A stretch of DNA of 64,000 bases from Fischerella muscicola PCC 7414 (lineage in GTDB: Bacteria; Cyanobacteriota; Cyanobacteriia; Cyanobacteriales; Nostocaceae), in NCBI RefSeq assembly GCF_000317205.1, contig NZ_AJLK01000087.1:62001-126000 (forward strand), in the 5' to 3' direction. The notes under the pieces are model-generated. The model was given only the letters and a program-made list of their open reading frames with translations, was not told the DNA's origin and did no database searches. The stretch's first letter is position 1. Every line of letters begins with the position of its first letter. Positions 61,515 to 64,000 of the stretch are shown in pieces. Both the position numbers and the translations under genes were made by a program.

Positions 61515-64000
61515 ATGCTGGAATCATACCGCCAACATGTTGCTGAACGCGCTGCTTTAGGAATTCCCCCGCTACCTTTAGATGCAAAGCAAACATCAGA
61601 ATTGTGTGAATTACTGAAAAATCCGCCTGCGGGAGAAGAAGCGGAAAGTCCGAGCGGAGGTTTCCTCCGATCGGAGCTTTCCAAGAGAGAAACATTATTA
61701 CATTTATTGCGCGATCGCGTTCCTCCCGGAGTCGATCCAGCAGCTTACGTCAAAGCCGGATTTCTCACTGCTATTGCCAAAGAAGAAATCACCAGTCCCC
61801 TGATTTCACCAATCGCAGCAGTACAATTGCTGGGAACAATGGTCGGTGGTTATAATGTTCAATCTTTAATCGAACTGCTGCAAACTGCCACTGTATCCTT
61901 CTCAGATTCTTCCGAAACACCTTTAGTCATGGGAGGAGAAGGCAAAGAACCGATCGCAGCCTATGCCGCCGCCGCTTTAAGCAAAACCCTGTTAGTGTAC
62001 GATGCTTTCAACGATATCTTGGAATTATCCAAAGTCAACCCCTTTGCCAAACGGGTAATTGATTCTTGGAAAGAGGCAGAGTGGTTTACTAGTCGTCCCG
62101 AAGTACCCGAAGCCATCACTGTTACTGTCTTCAAAGTTCCTGGCGAAACCAACACCGACGACTTATCCCCCGCTACCCAAGCCACAACCCGCCCGGATAT
62201 TCCTTTACACGCCTTAGCAATGCTAGAATCGCGGATGCCTGGGGCGTTGGATACCATCGCCGAATTGAAGAAAAAAGGATACCCGGTTGCCTACGTGGGA
62301 GATGTTGTAGGTACTGGTTCCTCTCGCAAATCAGCCATTAACTCAGTATTGTGGCACATTGGTAATGATATTCCCTATGTTCCCAATAAGCGATCGGGTG
62401 GATATGTTTTAGGTGGTACGATCGCCCCTATCTTCTTCAATACAGCTGAAGATGCTGGTGCTTTCCCCATCCAGTGCGATGTCAGCAAGATGGAAACAGG
62501 GATGGTGATTACTATCCACCCTTACAAAGGTGAAATCACTAACGAAGCAGGGGAAGTAATTTCTACATTTACCCTCAAACCTGATACTATTTTGGATGAA
62601 GTGCGTGCAGGCGGACGCATTCCTCTATTAATTGGACGCACTCTCACCGATAAAACCAGACTTGCCTTAGGTTTAGAACCTAGTCCCATTTTCACCCGTC
62701 CGCAACAACCTGCTGACACTGGTAAAGGCTACACCCTCGCCCAAAAAATAGTAGGTAAAGCCTGTGGTTTACCCGGTGTCCGTCCCGGTACTTATTGTGA
62801 ACCGATGATGACTACTGTTGGTTCCCAAGATACCACCGGGCCAATGACGCGGGATGAATTGAAAGAACTCGCTTGTCTAGGTTTCAGTGCAGATTTAGTA
62901 ATGCAGAGTTTCTGCCATACCGCCGCCTATCCTAAACCAGTTGATATTAAAACTCAACACGAACTACCGGACTTTTTCGCTTCTCGTGGTGGCGTCGCTT
63001 TGCGTCCTGGTGATGGAATCATTCACTCCTGGTTAAACCGGATGTTACTTCCTGATACCGTGGGAACTGGCGGTGACTCTCACACTCGCTTCCCCTTGGG
63101 TATTTCCTTCCCTGCTGGTTCCGGGTTAGTGGCCTTTGCCGGGGCGTTGGGTGTAATGCCTCTGGATATGCCAGAATCAGTTTTGGTACGTTTCAAAGGG
63201 GAATTGCAACCGGGTGTGACTCTGCGGGATATTGTTAACGCTATTCCTTACGTAGCCATTCAAAAAGGTTTGCTGACAGTAGAGAAGCAGAACAAGAAAA
63301 ATGTCTTTGCTGGGCGGATAATGGAGATCGAAGGCTTGCCAGATTTGAAAGTTGAGCAGGCTTTTGAACTTACCGATGCTACAGCCGAACGTTCCTGTGC
63401 TGGTTGCACGATTAAACTGAGTATTGAGACAGTTTCGGAATATCTGCGTTCTAATGTTGCTTTGTTGAAAAATATGGTAGCGCGCGGTTATGGCGATGCT
63501 AAAACTATCCTACGCCGCGTTGCCAAAATGGAAGAATGGTTGGCGAACCCTGTGTTAATGGAAGCAGATCCTGATGCTGAGTATACCGAAATTCTCGAAA
63601 TTGATTTGAACGAAATCAAAGAACCAATTGTGGCAGCACCAAATGATCCTGATAATGTGAAATTATTGTCAGAAGTTGCAGGCGATCGCGTAGATGAAGT
63701 ATTCGTTGGTTCTTGCATGACGAATATCGGTCATTACCGCGCTACTGCCAAAGTTTTGGAAGGTGCAGGCGCAGTCAAAACCCGTTTGTGGATTTGTCCA
63801 CCAACCCGCATGGATGAACACCAATTAAAAGAAGAAGGTGTGTATGGTGTTTTTGGTGCGGCGGGTGCGCGGATGGAGTTACCTGGTTGCAGCTTGTGCA
63901 TGGGGAACCAAGCGCGGGTTGCTGATGGTGCAACGGTGTTTTCTACCTCTACCCGCAACTTCAACAACCGCATGGGTAAGGATGCAAGAGTGTATCTTGG
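61515..64000 (+). CDS. acnB: Aconitase B (bifunctional aconitate hydratase 2), 3' end outside window
   Basis: Open from ATG 61515 to the end of the window (about 828 residues). It converts citrate to isocitrate in the TCA pathway. Seen in order: the HEAT-like N-terminal domain ([21 protein letters not shown]), the swivel domain ([20 protein letters not shown], the GSSR motif), then the catalytic lobe with [25 protein letters not shown] and [12 protein letters not shown]. Cluster-region cysteines are in ERSCAGCTI and [15 protein letters not shown]. At residues 43-58 there is an in-frame insert, [15 protein letters not shown], that comes from a palindromic DNA element (61643-61682). Confidence 0.95.
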   Translation, partial: MLESYRQHVAERAALGIPPLPLDAKQTSELCELLKNPPAGEEAESPSGGFLRSELSKRETLLHLLRDRVPPGVDPAAYVKAGFLTAIAKEEITSPLISPIAAVQLLGTMVGGYNVQSLIELLQTATVSFSDSSETPLVMGGEGKEPIAAYAAAALSKTLLVYDAFNDILELSKVNPFAKRVIDSWKEAEWFTSRPEVPEAITVTVFKVPGETNTDDLSPATQATTRPDIPLHALAMLESRMPGALDTIAELKKKGYPVAYVGDVVGTGSSRKSAINSVLWHIGNDIPYVPNKRSGGYVLGGTIAPIFFNTAEDAGAFPIQCDVSKMETGMVITIHPYKGEITNEAGEVISTFTLKPDTILDEVRAGGRIPLLIGRTLTDKTRLALGLEPSPIFTRPQQPADTGKGYTLAQKIVGKACGLPGVRPGTYCEPMMTTVGSQDTTGPMTRDELKELACLGFSADLVMQSFCHTAAYPKPVDIKTQHELPDFFASRGGVALRPGDGIIHSWLNRMLLPDTVGTGGDSHTRFPLGISFPAGSGLVAFAGALGVMPLDMPESVLVRFKGELQPGVTLRDIVNAIPYVAIQKGLLTVEKQNKKNVFAGRIMEIEGLPDLKVEQAFELTDATAERSCAGCTIKLSIETVSEYLRSNVALLKNMVARGYGDAKTILRRVAKMEEWLANPVLMEADPDAEYTEILEIDLNEIKEPIVAAPNDPDNVKLLSEVAGDRVDEVFVGSCMTNIGHYRATAKVLEGAGAVKTRLWICPPTRMDEHQLKEEGVYGVFGAAGARMELPGCSLCMGNQARVADGATVFSTSTRNFNNRMGKDARVYL
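61643..61682. repeat. Palindromic element inserted in the acnB coding sequence
   Basis: GGAAAGTCCGAGCGGAGG (61643-61660), TTT, CCTCCGATCGGAGCTTTCC (61664-61682): the arms match with one bulge and one mismatch. It is in frame and adds about 16-19 residues absent from my recollection of the AcnB N-terminal sequence (...NPPAGEE...LLHLLRDR). Confidence 0.7.

Overview
The window comes from a cyanobacterium, most likely a filamentous heterocyst-forming type (Nostoc/Anabaena/Calothrix group). The evidence is chlB, psbI, Ycf37, Ycf51, an LptD-like DUF3769 protein, many GCGATCGC (HIP1) octamers, heptamer tandem repeats between genes and a Nif11-type peptide. The species cannot be named from sequence alone. 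Nothing indicates a large mobile island; it looks like ordinary chromosome with loosely linked single genes, short operons, decayed genes and many intergenic repeats.

Layout. 1-3.0 kb: end of a probable solute-binding protein, ycf37, chlB. 3.0-5.6 kb: small or unknown proteins and a hexapeptide acetyltransferase. 5.9-9.1 kb: a 1037-residue DUF3854/P-loop protein resembling cyanobacterial plasmid replication proteins. 9.4-15.8 kb: phosphoesterase, M48 protease, DUF4330 protein, a 23-codon microprotein candidate, a Nif11 peptide and a large exported propeller protein. 17.1-19.8 kb: two family-4 glycosyltransferases. 19.9-22.5 kb: a leftward four-gene cluster (methyltransferase, cupin, unknown, YwiC-like) behind a 22-bp palindrome. 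22.7-30.7 kb: P-type ATPase, Ser/Thr kinase, DUF3769 protein, psbI. 31.1-32.8 kb: a short threonyl-tRNA synthetase behind two tandem attenuators. 32.9-36 kb: a frameshifted membrane protein, an M23 peptidase, tRNA-Arg(CCG) and a collapsed histidine kinase. 36.3-47.5 kb: ArsR regulator, aminotransferases, an iron-type dehydrogenase, Ycf51, a glycosyltransferase-like protein, YjbQ, Nif3-like and a pentapeptide-repeat membrane protein. 47.6-51.5 kb: a zinc-response block (Zur box, flavoprotein, hemB, COG0523 GTPase). 51.6-64 kb: SDR relic, ABC permeases, pentapeptide protein, DUF981, purN, VOC, HdeD-like, CPBP protease, DUF3326, ferredoxin and acnB, which runs off the end.

The most striking find is at 32295-32762. 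Upstream of the short thrS, reading leftward, a promoter is followed by two complete attenuators in series. Each has a short leader ORF with six consecutive Thr codons, a segment just before its stop codon that can pair with the 5' arm of a terminator, and the terminator itself. This fits ribosome-mediated sensing of charged tRNA-Thr. A Zur-type box at 48003-48017 lies between a divergent small gene and the flavoprotein/hemB/COG0523 block, suggesting a zinc-sparing regulon. The small gene has an in-frame TAG where the homologous reading frame seems to continue.

Coordinates and starts were judged by eye from reading frame, Shine-Dalgarno-like sequence and remembered family features. No database search was run.
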